Shown: positions 12,025 through 22,744 of the stretch, piece after piece
Layout: each line of letters begins with the position of its first letter
Numbering within the stretch: position 1 is the stretch's first letter
Program-made: the position numbers and the translations under genes
Notes under the pieces: model-generated
What the model saw: the letters and a program-made list of their open reading frames with translations, nothing else
What the model was told of the DNA's origin: nothing
Databases searched by the model: none
Assembly (NCBI GenBank): GCA_036186865.1
Contig: AP025067.1
Span: forward strand, 16,603,079-16,667,078
Length of the DNA stretch: 64,000 nucleotides
Direction of reading: 5' to 3'
Source: Eustoma russellianum
Taxonomy: Eukaryota; Streptophyta; Magnoliopsida; Gentianales; Gentianaceae

Positions 12025-12804
12025 TTGGTTGGATTTCTTTACTTGTCATCTATCATGAGTACTTATGAGACCATTGGAACACTATGGGGTGTTCTTTGCC
12101 TAAAAAAAGATATGACAAAACTCAGTTCACGAATGACACACTTTGGCAAGATAAATGGTTTGTGGATACACCAATGCCGTTGTAGAGCACCAAGGTGTCA
12201 AACTCATTCCCAAGAGGACATGCATGTAACTCAGTACTATGAAGAAATGTATGATGAATTAGAAAGAATGAATATCTGTCATTTTGAAAATAAGGAAACC
12301 TTAATGTTAAGGTTCTTTGCTGGCCTAAATGAGAATGTCACTAATCACATGGTAAATGAACAATTTGCATCACTTAGAGCTATGTTTGAAAAAGCTGTAT
12401 CTATAGAAACTAAATTGTGTAGATACGAAAATAAGCTAAGAGATGTGCAAACCAGATGCAATGAATTTGAGAAAACCATGAAAGAATGTGAATCTGTTCT
12501 CATTGCATTACAAGATCAAGAATATAAGGTTTTGCATGAATCAAATGTTGAGTCACATGATAAAACCATAGATAAGGATGAAGAATGTGAACTTGATTTA
12601 CAAACTGAAACTGAGCAAGATATACATGTTTTAAGTGTTGATCCCAATGTCCATGATTTACCTAGAGTAAATAAGCATGAAACACTTAATGTATATGATG
12701 AAATGCATTCCGATTCTTTCTGTCAGACAACATACACTTGTGAAGAGTTACATGTAGATGTTGTTGAATTATCTGAAGAACTTGATGAAGTTCTTGAGTT
12801 ATAA
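12025..12804 (+). CDS. Family A gag-like protein (partial capsid plus acidic coiled-coil region)
   Basis: 259-residue frame. Residues about 68-125 (TQYYEEMYDELERMN, MLRFFAGLNENVTNHMV) resemble the C-terminal capsid part of Ty3/gypsy Gag; the same region in G has YKELE and RFLHGLNREIAQRV. Residues about 130-175 are charged and coiled-coil-like (YENKLRDVQTRCNEFEKTMK). Residues 180-259 are very acidic. The N-terminal capsid half, the CCHC knuckle and all enzymes are absent. A start at residue 66 (ATG near 12220) is also possible. After the stop at 12804 the same frame stays open for about 50 more codons, so a longer protein may once have existed. Probably a non-autonomous Gag remnant supplying particle contacts; function inferred only. 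Confidence 0.55.
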   Translation: MVGFLYLSSIMSTYETIGTLWGVLCLKKDMTKLSSRMTHFGKINGLWIHQCRCRAPRCQTHSQEDMHVTQYYEEMYDELERMNICHFENKETLMLRFFAGLNENVTNHMVNEQFASLRAMFEKAVSIETKLCRYENKLRDVQTRCNEFEKTMKECESVLIALQDQEYKVLHESNVESHDKTIDKDEECELDLQTETEQDIHVLSVDPNVHDLPRVNKHETLNVYDEMHSDSFCQTTYTCEELHVDVVELSEELDEVLEL

Positions 12805-12898
12805 GTTGTACAAACTTGTGAGGAGTTGTGTCAAAATGATTTAAGCATTGAGGATAATGCCTTTGAGCTTAACTCTTCTAATGGTGTGTTAATTTTGA

Positions 12899-13507
12899 AT
12901 GACAAATATGGAAGCTTTACACGATTATTTACAGGAGGTAGAAAGTGAATCTTTTCCTTGGCTTACATTGATGTGTGACAGTATTACTTGCATAACGTAT
13001 TTTTATAGTAACACAAAATTTTCAACTGAAGAACAGTCTAGGGGAGTCAGTAAATACATGTGTAAAGAACAAAGAAATGATGAAAACATTGTCACACCAT
13101 ACCATGTTGTTTTTCAAATCTTATTGGCTTGTGATGATGTTGAGCATGTGATTTCTTTGATATCTACCTTACATTGGATCACATATGTGCATGACCCTGG
13201 TGGTCACATGTTGGTATTCGAGTGTCTAAGATCTGAAAATTGTATGGTTGATAAGTTAGACATATTATGCCTGAACTATGAAATTGATCTAATCTTGTGC
13301 ATTGAAGATGTCTATCTTACTTTGGATTTAAAGATGTTGAATGATGTATTTTCACGTGTTATTGGGTGCTACTGTAGTAACCATGTTTCATTCAAATTAA
13401 TTATGCATCCAAGACAACATTTTATACCATTATCTTCACCATACTACTTTGCTATACACAATGCTTTCCATTGCATATCATCATCACCGTATGGCTTGTT
13501 GTCTTAG
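12899..13507 (+). CDS. Family A second frame, unknown protein
   Basis: 202 residues, not recognised. The C-terminal part has repeated hydrophobic/acidic blocks (YEIDLILCIEDVYLTLDLKM, LIMHPRQHF) shared gapless with the minus-strand copy at 783-1127, which suggests it was once a coding segment. It is in a different frame from the preceding 12025-12804 stretch, so either a frameshift separates one long protein or these are two frames. Just downstream, the strand has DSRTN-like codons before the purine tract, as at the end of pol in G, which links family A to the gypsy lineage. Confidence 0.4.
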   Translation: MTNMEALHDYLQEVESESFPWLTLMCDSITCITYFYSNTKFSTEEQSRGVSKYMCKEQRNDENIVTPYHVVFQILLACDDVEHVISLISTLHWITYVHDPGGHMLVFECLRSENCMVDKLDILCLNYEIDLILCIEDVYLTLDLKMLNDVFSRVIGCYCSNHVSFKLIMHPRQHFIPLSSPYYFAIHNAFHCISSSPYGLLS

Positions 13508-13594
13508 TCTTTATTCCAGGTGGAGGTCGTCAATTGTGTATATCTCTGTAACCTAACCCTTACGTATGCTTAAGATTCAAGGACGAATCATTTC

Positions 13595-13608
13595 GAAGGG
13601 GGAGGGAA
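13595..13608 (+). other. Polypurine tract of A1-right
   Basis: gaagggggagggaa directly before the 3' LTR. Confidence 0.87.
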
Positions 13609-14899
13609 TGATGCACTCCCACGAGGCATCAAACACAGGTCACCATGTTTTGTTAGTTTTTAGGACGTGTAGAATTTGCATGAACGTTTAAGGGTCGTCT
13701 AACTATTCATATCTGCAAGTATATGCCTCTTATAGCCTAACACATCTTACGACATGTTGTATATAGTGTATTTGTTGTTTTGTATGTGTTTGAGTTGTTT
13801 TTAGGTCAAGGAAGCATGATTGAACAAATGCCAAATGTTCAAACACCAAGTTGAGTTGAAAGGGTAAGCTGGCAGGATCACACCTTCTTAGTGTTTCAGC
13901 CATAACTCATCAACCACAACTCCAATTGATGTGATTTCAGTTGGAGGTGAAATCTAAGAGGATAAGATACAATTTTGATGTTCAGCACTTTCCAAAAAAG
14001 GCCTGTATCAAGCTACACAATCGTTGAAACAAGCTGGCTGCTTAGTCACTGCTTCCAAAGGTCCACATCTGCAAGCAGGTCAACTTCAAACGGGCATAAC
14101 TCACTCATAAATCACTCATCCCAGATCCAAAAGACGTCATTCTAGTGTCTAAACACATCTACAGAGAAGGATCTACAATTTTTATTTGCAGTGGAAGAGC
14201 TAATTCGGACTGGATGGTTATGTTATAATTCAAAACAAAAAACTGCTCAAAACTGGACAGATTTCAGTTTCTTGACTTTTCAAGCAGCCTTTTCAACCAA
14301 TCAGCTGCAAGGGGCCACTCCAACTCACCAAGGACGTCCTATATAATATTACAAAGCAAGGAGAAGCTGGTCCAATCAAAATTCAAAGACAAAATCAACT
14401 TGCAAACAAAAGGGAATTTCTGCCGGAAGAAATTGCTGAAGCAACATTGTTTATTCCCACTTGTAACTTGTTTAAACTTTCTTGTTTGCTCCTATTGGAC
14501 CACCCCACGTTTGCAGCTTCCCTTAGAAGCCTTTTTTGGCTTATTTAAAGTAGCTTAGGCCATTGTAAAATACAGAATCTGAATAGACAAAAAAACTACC
14601 GCAAGTTTTGCACCAAAACTGAACTTCAGTTTTTCCTTTCAATCTTTGATTCCCTTCAAGAAACTTGAACAAATTCTTGACTGTATTACTTCATATGCTT
14701 GGGATGGATATTGTTTGAGAGGGTTTAAGGCTTGCTCAATCAAGTTGAAGTCATTTGCGAAGTGTTCGTCTAAATTTGCTGAAATCTGGATAGGTTGAAG
14801 TGTTTGGTGTTCCATGAATATTTTGCACCTTCCTTCTTGGTTCCAGCTAATTTATTGAGTTGAAGAAAGGTCCTATAATAGCTGAGTGTTTGTGCATCA
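13609..14899 (+). repeat. 3' LTR of A1-right (reference family A LTR)
   Basis: 1291 bp, TGATGCAC...GTGCATCA, an 8-bp inverted repeat at the ends. TATTTAAA near 14540 is the likely TATA element. Related, more diverged LTRs are A2 (29850-30985), A3 (45170-53783, interrupted) and A4 (56568-57579). Confidence 0.9.
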
Positions 14900-15702
14900 C
14901 AATCCAGAGGAAACTAAGAGAAATCCAAAGACAAGTTGAGGAACTCTTAGACGAAGGTAAGGTGAAAGAAAGTATGAGCCTTTGTGATGTACCTGTGATA
15001 GTTGTCCCTAAGAAAGATGGAACTTGGAGGATGTGCACTGACTGTAGAGCAATCAATATGATTACTGTGAAGTATAGATACCCTATTCCTAGGTTGGATG
15101 ATATGCTGGATATGTTACATGGGTCTAGATACTTTACCAAGGTAGGTCTTAAAGAAGGATACTTCCAAGTGAGAATTAGGGAAGGAGATGAATGGAAAAC
15201 ATGCTTCATTACTAAGTTTGGATTGTATGAGTGGTTAGCTATGCCTTTTGGCCTAACTAACGCCCCTAGTACCTTTATGAGGTTAATGAATGAAGTCTCC
15301 AGGAGGTTCATTGGGAAATTTGTGGTAGTATACTTTGATGACATCCTTATCTACTCCAAATCCATAATTTAACACCTTATCCATTTGAGAGATGTGTTGG
15401 AAACTTTGCAAAAGGAACAACTATAAGCCAACCTTAAGAAATGTTCATTCTGCTTAGAGAAAGTAGTGTTCTTAGGTTCTGTGATCAGTGCTGAAGGTAT
15501 TGAGATGGACTAAGAGATGGTCAAATCCATCACTGAGTGGCCAACACCTAAGTCTGCAGGAGACATTAGGATTTTTCATGGACTAGCTAGCTTTTATAGG
15601 CGTTTCGTCAAGGATTTCTCAACCATTGCTGCACCCTTAAATGAGTTAGTTAAAAAACGATGTAAGTTTTCAATGGGGAGCCTCACAAAAACAAGCCTTT
15701 GA
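14900..15702 (+). pseudogene. B reverse transcriptase, degenerate
   Basis: Open to 15372, then with stops to about 15702. Visible motifs: VPKKDGTWRMCTDCRAIN, RYPIPRLDDMLDML, MPFGLTNAPSTFMRLMNE and the YFDD active site (near 15336). Motif A reads FTKVGLKEGY where other copies have FTKIDLK, so one catalytic aspartate is glycine here. The downstream part has in-frame stops at about 15370, 15424 and 15510. Inactive. Confidence 0.88.
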
Positions 15703-16160
15703 TGAACTTAAGAAACGCCTAACCACGGAACCTATCCTAAGACTGCCAAAATTCGAAGAAACCTTTGAAGTTGAGTGTGATGCCAGCGGGGTTGGCATTG
15801 GAGCTGTCCTGAACTAAGTTAAACCAATAGCTTATTTCAGTGAGAAGTTAAGAGGAGCTGCCTTGAACTACTCAACCTATGATAAAGAACTTTTTGCATT
15901 AGTTACATCCTTACAAACTTGGCAACATTATCTACAATCTAAGGAATTTGTGGTCCTCACTGATCATGAAAGCCTTAAGTATCTTAAGGGCCAAGGTAAG
16001 CTTGAATAAAAGGCATGCAAAGCGGGTTGAGTACATTAAATAATTCCTTTATGTAATCAAGTACAAGCAAGGTAAAGACAGTATAGTTGCTGATGCTCTA
16101 TCTCGTCGTTATACTTTGATTACTACAGTGACTTCTAACATGTTTTGAAGCCATAAAAGA
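15703..16160 (+). pseudogene. B RNase H region, degenerate
   Basis: Codons for CDASGVGIGAVL, YDKELFAL, TDHESLKYL and ADALSR are recognisable across frame breaks, corresponding to the RNase H residues of G at 37460-37810. No continuous frame. Confidence 0.7.
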
Positions 16161-16161
16161 A

Positions 16162-17384
16162 TTGTATTCAAATGACCATGACTTTAGTTCTGTGTATGAA
16201 ACATGTCTAGAATCTCCATTTGGTAAATATTACCTACACGAAGGATTCTTATTCAAGGAACATAAGTTGTGTCCCAAGTTGTTCAATAAGGGAGCTGTTG
16301 ACAAGAGAAGCTCATGGAGGAGGATTGATGGGTCAATTTGGCTCATTCAAGACGTTGGAGATGATTAAGGAGCATTTCTTCTGGCCTCACATGAAAGCAA
16401 GTGTCGAAAAAGTATGTGCAAATTGTATCAAATGCAAACAAGCTAAATCTAGAACACAACCACATGATCTGTACACTCCTTTACTTGTTCCAAGTTCACC
16501 TTGGACGGATCTTTCTATGGACTTTGTGTTAGGATTGCCAAGTTCCAAATCTAGAAAGGATTGCATCTTTGTTGTTGTTGATAGATTTTCCAAGATGGCA
16601 CATTTTATTGCATGTAAGAAGGTAGACGATGCCACACGTGTTGCTGACCTATTCTTTAAGGAAATTTTAAGATTTCAAGCATGCCCCCCACCATTGTAAG
16701 TGATATAGATACAAAGTTTCTAAGCCATTTTTGGCGTGTTTTGTGGAGTAGACTTGGTACTAAACTTCTTTTCTCAACAACTGCTCATCCATAAACTGAT
16801 TGTTAAACAGAAGTAGTCAATAGAACTTTGTCACAATTATTGCGTGTCATATTTCAAAAGAACTTAAAGAATTGGGAAGATTGTTTAGCTTTCATTGAGT
16901 TTGCATACAATAGGAATGTTCACAGTGGTACTTAGCATTCTCCTTTTGAAGTTGTTTATGGCTTTAACCCTTTATCCCCACCTGACTTAGTCCCCATTCC
17001 TATTCATGAACGTGTTAGTCTTGATGGAGAACGTAAAGCTAAACTTGTCAAAGATTTACATGAAAAAGTTAAGTCACAACTTGAGGCTAAGAACAATGTG
17101 TATGCCAAGAGAGCTAATAAGAATAGAAAGACAGTTATATTTGAACCTGGAGATCTTGTTTGGTTACACTTAAGGAAGGAAAGGTTTACTAAGGAGAGGA
17201 AATCAAAGTTGATGCCAAGAGGAGATGGCCATTCAAAGTTCTCCAAAGACTTGGAGATAACACATACGTCCTTGACATCCCTGAAGAAAGGTATGGTCTT
17301 GTCTCTCGAACTTTTAGTATTACTGACCATACTCCATTTATTGTTGATCTAGATTTAAGGTCAAATCCTTTTCAAGAGGGGGAA
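16162..17384 (+). pseudogene. B integrase, degenerate
   Basis: The frame 16220-16699 has the zinc-binding part (AHGGGLMGQFG, CIKCKQAKS) and the start of the catalytic core (DLSMDFVLGLP). The second aspartate and glutamate regions follow in broken frames (near 16700-16810). The C-terminal WLHLRKERF segment is at 17160-17190. Near 17350-17370 codons resemble the DLRSNPFQEGE ending typical of this lineage, running into the purine tract. Confidence 0.8.
17374..17384 (+). other. Polypurine tract of B
   Basis: aagagggggaa immediately before TGATGAGCCC. Confidence 0.85.
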
Positions 17385-17684
17385 TGATGAGCCCTAGCCA
17401 AGCCAAGAAGAACCAACCTAAGTTGGTGGTACACCAATGCATGACAAGGGTCACATAATAAGGAGCATGACCAAGAAATTGATGCATGCCGTGGAACCTT
17501 CTTGTACAAGCACGTTGAGGATAAACCAAGTCAAGGAACCACCCATTGGGTCCATTTGGTACAAGCATTAATATAGTTGTTGAACAATGATTGTAGCATA
17601 TTAGTTAAACGTGTGAGTGTTGTTCATACTGTCTTGTGCTTAGCATTCTTTCCTTTATAAACTATTGTAAACTAAATTAGATAA
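17385..17684 (+). repeat. 3' LTR of B, first 300 bp
   Basis: Starts TGATGAGCCC. It still encodes, in shifted frames, a degraded form of the LTR-encoded Pol tail (FLYKHVEDK, then HWVHLVQA). Cut off by the D end at 17685; the remainder is not found in the window. Confidence 0.8.
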
Positions 17685-19109
17685 TGATGCGTGCAAGACG
17701 TGGGCTCCAACTAATTCCACCTTCCAAACGTCCTTCACAAAGGGTTAGGTACAAGGAAGAAGACTTCCTCTTGCTTCCTTATTGATAAAAACGTGTGGAT
17801 CAAATGAGCAAGACCAACACTTCAAGATGGTCGTTGATCAGGCAAACCAATAAGGCCCTCCTGGACGGCACCTTTTAGCAATGGCAACACCTTCATAATG
17901 CTCAACTTTGAAGGATCTTATGATGAGGATCGGAGATCCCATCAAGAGGTCATGGGTCCTATGACAAGAAGGAGAGCTAGAGAACTTGGGCATCAAGTAG
18001 GAACCTTCTTGTACAAGCATGTTCAAGACAAACCAAAGGCTCATTGGGTTCACCTCATTGAACCCATATTATGAACATGTTCCCCTCCCCAAAACGTGTG
18101 TTCTTTATTTTTGAAATTTTTGTCTTGTTTTCTTGTGATCCTTGTTTCTTTGTGTTTGCTTTGTAGGTAAGTAGGTACATGACAAGTTACAAGCCAAATG
18201 GAGAACACAAACGGCTTAAGAGGCGTGTGCACCCAAAAAGGAAACAAAAGGAATGTTGTCTTGAGGAGAATGTTTGTCTCCACAAGGACAAATTCAAATG
18301 TGGTCTAAGATGGAATTCATGTTCAAAATGAAGCTCAAAATATCCCAAACAACCAGCAAAGGGGGGGCCCCAAATTTGAAGACAAATTGAAGATCAACTT
18401 GAAGTTAAACTTGAATTCAAATTCAACCATGATTTGAATTTCAAGTTTCAACCAATTTGAGACTTAAATTTAAAGATTCAAAAAGAGACATCAGCCACCT
18501 ATGGAGCTCCAAGATACACGCCAACTTGGGTGATAAAGAAGATAAGATCACACGTCAAAATTGAATCCAAGTTTGAATTCAATTTCAAACTCACTTTGAA
18601 TTCAAACTTCAACCAACTTTTGAATTTAAATTTAATTTGATCATAATCCTTTTTGCTTCAAAATGGTCGTCCCCCTTGTATTTGGAGATAATTTTGATTT
18701 CAATTTGAACAAGAGATTCCATCTTGGACATATTTGAATTTGTCTTTGCGGAGATAAACATTCTCTTCAAGACAATCATTCCTTTTGTCTCCCTTTTTGT
18801 AGCACACGCCTATAAGGCCATTTTGGGCTTCCATTTGTCTTGGAAATTTCATGTACAAATACATAAAACAAGGATCACAAGAAAACAAGACAAAAATTCA
18901 AAAACAAAGAACGTACATACGCATGCTTATACACGCTCAAGGTGAAGGTTCAATGAAATGAACCCAAGGAATCTTAGATTCATCTTGAACATGCTTGTAC
19001 AAGAAGGTGGCAACTTGATAACAAAGTTCTCTTGTCCTCCTTCTTGTCATAGGACCTTTGACCTCTTGATGGGATCCTTGATCCTCATCGGACCCTTGAT
19101 CCTCATCAA
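17685..19109 (-). repeat. 3' LTR of D, mosaic (minus-plus-minus)
   Basis: 17685-17920 is the reverse complement of a family C U5 end. 17921 to about 18617 is plus-orientation family C LTR beginning exactly with TGATGAGGATC. About 18618-19109 is again reverse complement, ending at the U3 start. The total of 1425 bp is nearly a normal LTR length, yet the middle third is an inverse-facing U3 piece. The right switch lies in an AT-rich stretch near 18612-18630. Confidence 0.8.
17921..18617 (+). repeat. Plus-strand family C LTR fragment inside D 3' LTR
   Basis: Starts at an intact U3 terminus (TGATGAGGATC) and includes the LTR-encoded Pol tail (GPMTRRRARELGHQVGTFLY, then HWVHLIEP). The U5 half is missing. 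It probably derives from an independent insertion whose other end was lost by recombination with the surrounding inverse LTR. Confidence 0.75.
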
Positions 19110-19362
19110 TCCCTCCCTCCTCAAGAGGATTCGTCCTCGAATCAAAAAGGTCGTCAGTGAAAGGGGCGAGGTCAGCAACACTAAAAGTAGGCGAAATAGA
19201 ATCATACCTTTCAGGGAGATCAAGGATGTATGCATTGTCACCTATGCGTTTCAAAACTTTGAAAGGTCCATCTCCTTGAGGTAACAGTTTTAACTTTCGC
19301 TCATTGGGAAATCTTTCTTTGCGCAAATGTAACCACACTAAATCACCAGGTTTAAACGCAAG
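18937..19362 (-). pseudogene. D integrase C-terminal region and LTR-encoded tail
   Basis: 133-residue frame starting MWLHLRKERFPNERK, through DNAYILDLPERY, FSVADL and DSRTNPLEEGG, across the purine tract into the 3' LTR, where it encodes GPMTRRRTRELCYQVATFLY and WVHFIEPSP. No chromodomain is recognisable. The codon before it (near 19364) is a TGA shared with G. Confidence 0.85.
19110..19129 (-). other. Polypurine tract of D
   Basis: Plus-strand atccctccctcctcaagagg, complement of a purine-rich tract directly preceding the 3' LTR start. Confidence 0.85.
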
Positions 19363-20073
19363 TCATTTTCGATGTTTGTTAGCTCGTCTTTCACAAGCTT
19401 TGTTTTTCTTTTCAAGTTGTGTTTTAACATGTTCATGCAGTTTCTTTATCTTTTCTGCTTTTTGTTTACCATCAAGACTTGAACGTTCATGCACGGAAAT
19501 AGGGATCAAATCAAGGGGAGACAATGGGTTAAAACCATACACGATTTCAAATGGGCTATGCAAGGTACCGTGATGGACACTCCTATTGTATGGAAATTCG
19601 ATATATGGTAAACGATCTTCCCAATGTTTAATATGTTTTTGTAAAATGGAACACAAAAGTTGAGAAAGAGTACGATTAACGACTTCAGTTTGTCCATCAG
19701 TTTGTGGGTGTGCAGTGGTTGAAAACAACAATTGTGTACCAAGTTTAGCCCACAAAACACGCCAAAAATGACTCAAAAATTTTGTATCTCTATCACTTAC
19801 AATTGTACGTGGCATGCCATGCAATCTCACAATTTCTTTGAAGAACAAATCAGCAACATGTGTGGCGTCATCAATTTTCCTACATGCAGTGAAATGTGCC
19901 ATTTTTGAAAATCGATCAACCACAACATAAATACTATCGCACCCTCCTCGAGACCTAAGAAGTCCTAAAACAAAGTCCATGGAAATGTCAATCAAAGGGG
20001 AATTAGAGACGGGTAAAGGCGTGATAGGCCATGTGGTTGGGACTTGGATTTGGCTTGTTTGCAAGTGATGCAA
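19363..20073 (-). pseudogene. D integrase catalytic core
   Basis: 236-residue frame. The N-terminal ~25 residues are in a shifted frame. The core has DISMDFVLGLL (first Asp), IVSDRDTKF (second Asp) and HPQTDGQTEVVNR (Glu), so the DDE residues are intact, unlike in G. Followed by HWEDRLPYIEF and FEIVYGFNPLSPLDL. Ends at the TGA shared with G. Confidence 0.9.
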
Positions 20074-20168
20074 CTACCACACAACCTCTCGACGTCTACT
20101 CTTATGTGGGGCCAATAGAAATCCTCCTTACTAGTTTCAAGGGTTTTGAACACTCCGAAATGACCCAA

Positions 20169-20843
20169 TTAACCTCCCCCATGGGCTTCTCTAGTCAATG
20201 CTTCTTGTAGGGATGATTGGGCAACACACAACTTATGTTCTTTGAAAAGATAACCCTCATGCATGTAAAATTTTCCAAATGGTGCGTCTTTACAAGCCTC
20301 GAAAATGATGGCAAAGTCATGGTCATTTGGGTACAATTCCTTAAGTGATTCGAACCCTAAGAAGCGTGAGGATAATGTAGTCACTAATGTGTATCTCCTA
20401 GAGAGGGCATCGGCAACTATATTGTCCTTTCCTTGTTTATACTTAATCACGTAAGGGAATTGTTCTATGTACTCTACCCATTTGGCATGTCTCTTGTTCA
20501 ACTTTCCCTGCTCTTTAAGATACTTAAGGCTTTCGTGGTCAGTGTGGATCACAAACTCTTTAGGTTGAAGATAGTGTTGCCAAGTTTGTAGGGATCTCAC
20601 GAGGGCATAAAGTTCCTTATCATAGGTAGAGTAATTCAATGCAGCTCCTTTCAATTTTTCACTAAAATAGGCTATGGGTTTCTTACCTTGGGTTAAAATG
20701 GCGCCTATACCCACTCCACTTGCATCAAACTCGATCTCAAAAGTCTCGTCAAAGTTTGGTAGCCTAAGTATGGGTGCAGTGGTTAGCCTACGTTTAAGCT
20801 CGTCAAATGCTTGTTGTTGTGGCTCTTCCCACCTAAAAGACAC
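20169..20843 (-). pseudogene. D RNase H and integrase zinc-binding start
   Basis: 224 residues. RNase H residues are visible in FDASGVGIGAIL, YDKELYALV, HTDHESLKYL and VADALSRR. The frame then enters the integrase N-terminal region and stops after TREAHGGG, where G reads on. A poly-A expansion near 20880 separates it from RT. Confidence 0.9.
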
Positions 20844-20875
20844 ATCTTTTTTTACAATTTCATTTAGGGGTGCAG

Positions 20876-21302
20876 CTATGGAAAAAAAAAATCTTTGACA
20901 AAGCGTCTATAAAAACTTGCAAGTCCATGGAAACTGCGAACTTTCCCTACAGTCTTAGGTATAGGACACTCCATAATTGACCTAACATTTTCCTCATCCA
21001 TCTCTACTCCCTCAGCCGAAATGACAAAGCCTAGGAAAACTACGCGTTCCAAACAAAAAGAGCACTTTTTAAAGTTGGCGTAAAGTTGTTCTTGCTTAAG
21101 CTTCTCAAAAACGGCCCTAATGTGGTCAAGATGATCTTCTATAGTTTGGGAATAGATTAGGATATCATCGAAATAAACAACAACAAATCGGCCTACGAAC
21201 GCTCGTAAGACTTCATTCATTAGTCTCATAAAGGTGCTAGGGGCGTTGGTAAGCCCGAAGGGCATCACTAACCACTCATAGATCCCAAACTTGGTTTTGA
21301 AT
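20876..21302 (-). pseudogene. D reverse transcriptase, C-terminal half
   Basis: Starts at the S1 insertion. Motifs MPFGLTNAPSTFMRLMNEVL, YFDDILIYS, LYANFKKCSFC and FHGLASFYRRFVKDF. The polymerase YFDD is intact. The frame breaks at an A-run near 20880. Confidence 0.92.
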
Positions 21303-22739
21303 TGATGAGGATCAAGGGTCCGATGAGGATCAATGGTCCCATCAAGACGTCAAAGGTCCTATGACAAGAAGGAGGACAAGAGAACTTTGTCATCAAGTTG
21401 TCACCTTCTTGTATAAGCATGTTCAAGATGAACCTAAGGTTCCATGGGTTCACTTCATTAAACCCACTCTTTGAACGTTGATGCATATGCGTGTGTGTTT
21501 TATTTATCTTGTTCCTTGTGATCTTTGTTTTATGTCTTTTGTTTGTAGGTAAATTAGGTACATGGAAGTCCAAAATGAAATGGAGGCCCAAAATGAGCAA
21601 GCTTGGCGTGTGTGGCAAAAAGGGAGACAAAAAGAATGTTGTCTTGAAGAGAATGTTTGTCTCCACAAAGACAAATTCAAATGTGTCCAAGATGGAATCT
21701 CTTGTTCAAATTGAAATCAAAAATCATCTCCAACATACAACAAGGGGCCGGCCATTTTGAAGCAAATGAATGATGATCAAATTGAGCTTAAGTTCAAAGC
21801 TAGACTTGAATTTAAAATTCAACCATGATTTGAATTCAAGTCTCAACCAATTGGAGACTTAAATTTCAAGAAGATTTCAGCATAATCTCCATCCATTCTC
21901 ACGCCAACATGAAGGATAAGAAAGATGAGATCACAACTCAAAGTTGAATCCAAGTTTAAATTCAAATTCAAGTTCAATTTGAATTCAACCTCCAACAAGC
22001 ATTTGAATCCAACATCTCAGCCACTTGGAGGCCTTCTCACACGCAATCTCCTATCTTTCCACGCCAACTTGGAGATCAAAAGAGGAGAGATCAAAATTCA
22101 AAGATTAAATTCAAGTTTGAATTCAAGTTCAAATTCAATTTGAATTCAATCTTCAACCAAACTTTGAATTCAACTCCAACCACCTCACCCACATCAAGAT
22201 CAAGTCTCAAACGCCAATTTCATCATCATACACGGCTAGATTCATTGAGGATAATGTCTTGCAAGACTTTAAGATTTTAGCTAGAATTTGTTTTAGTTTT
22301 GAATTCAAATAATTTTCAATTTTCAAACATTGCTAGCTAGCTTTATTTTGAATTAGTTCTAGACATTTTAAGGCTGAAGCTCAGCCTATAAATAGAGCCT
22401 TGGGGGACGCATGAAACAACAACTTTGATGAAATAAAAATCCTTTGATATTTCTTTCACTTTGTGTGAGACTTTGTTTTCTTGCTTTTGCATTAAAACCT
22501 AAGTTAAGATCCTTCAAAGTTGAGCATTTTGAAGGTGTTGCCATTGCTAAAAGGTGCCGTCCAGGAGGGCCATATTGGTTTGCCTGATCAACGACCATCT
22601 TGAAGCGTTGGTCTTGCTCGTTTGATCCACACGTTTTTATCACTAAGGAAGCAAGAGGAAGTCTTCTTCCTTGTGCCTAACCCTTTGTGAAGGACGTTTG
22701 GAAGGTAGAATTGTTGGAGCCCATGTTGTGCACGCATCA
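21303..22739 (+). mobile_element. S1: solo LTR (family C) inside D RT
   Basis: 1437 bp from TGATGAGGATC to CGCATCA, flanked by TGAAT at 21298-21302 and 22740-22744. On either side the D RT codons join without loss apart from the duplication. No internal region or second LTR is present, so it is a solo LTR left by LTR-LTR recombination. TATAAATAG at 22387-22395. Confidence 0.95.
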
Positions 22740-22744
22740 TGAAT

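Larger units (their letters stand above)
10104..14899 (+). mobile_element. A1-right: non-autonomous family A element, plus strand
   Basis: Order: truncated 5' LTR 10104-10192, primer site 10195-10206, leader to about 12024, gag-like frame 12025-12804, unknown frame 12899-13507, purine tract, full 3' LTR 13609-14899. It lies head to head with A1-left. Its right end GTGCATCA at 14899 joins directly to RT-coding sequence of element B, so the A1 pair is inserted in B; the bases after it are caatc, the predicted duplication whose partner lies left of the window. Confidence 0.88.
14900..17684 (+). mobile_element. B: decayed Ty3/gypsy element, 3' part
   Basis: Contains RT, RNase H, integrase, purine tract and the first 300 bp of a 3' LTR. 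The 5' part should lie left of the A1 pair, outside the window. The 3' LTR is cut at 17684 by D. Many in-frame stops and shifts make it the most decayed pol in the window after F. Motifs match the G/D/H lineage. Confidence 0.85.

Noticed and set aside
17916..19114. A further U3-to-U3 palindromic insertion like L
   Set aside because: Both ends are U3 starts, but the flanks tctta and atccc do not match and the right end is followed by the normal D purine tract, so it is a rearranged 3' LTR.
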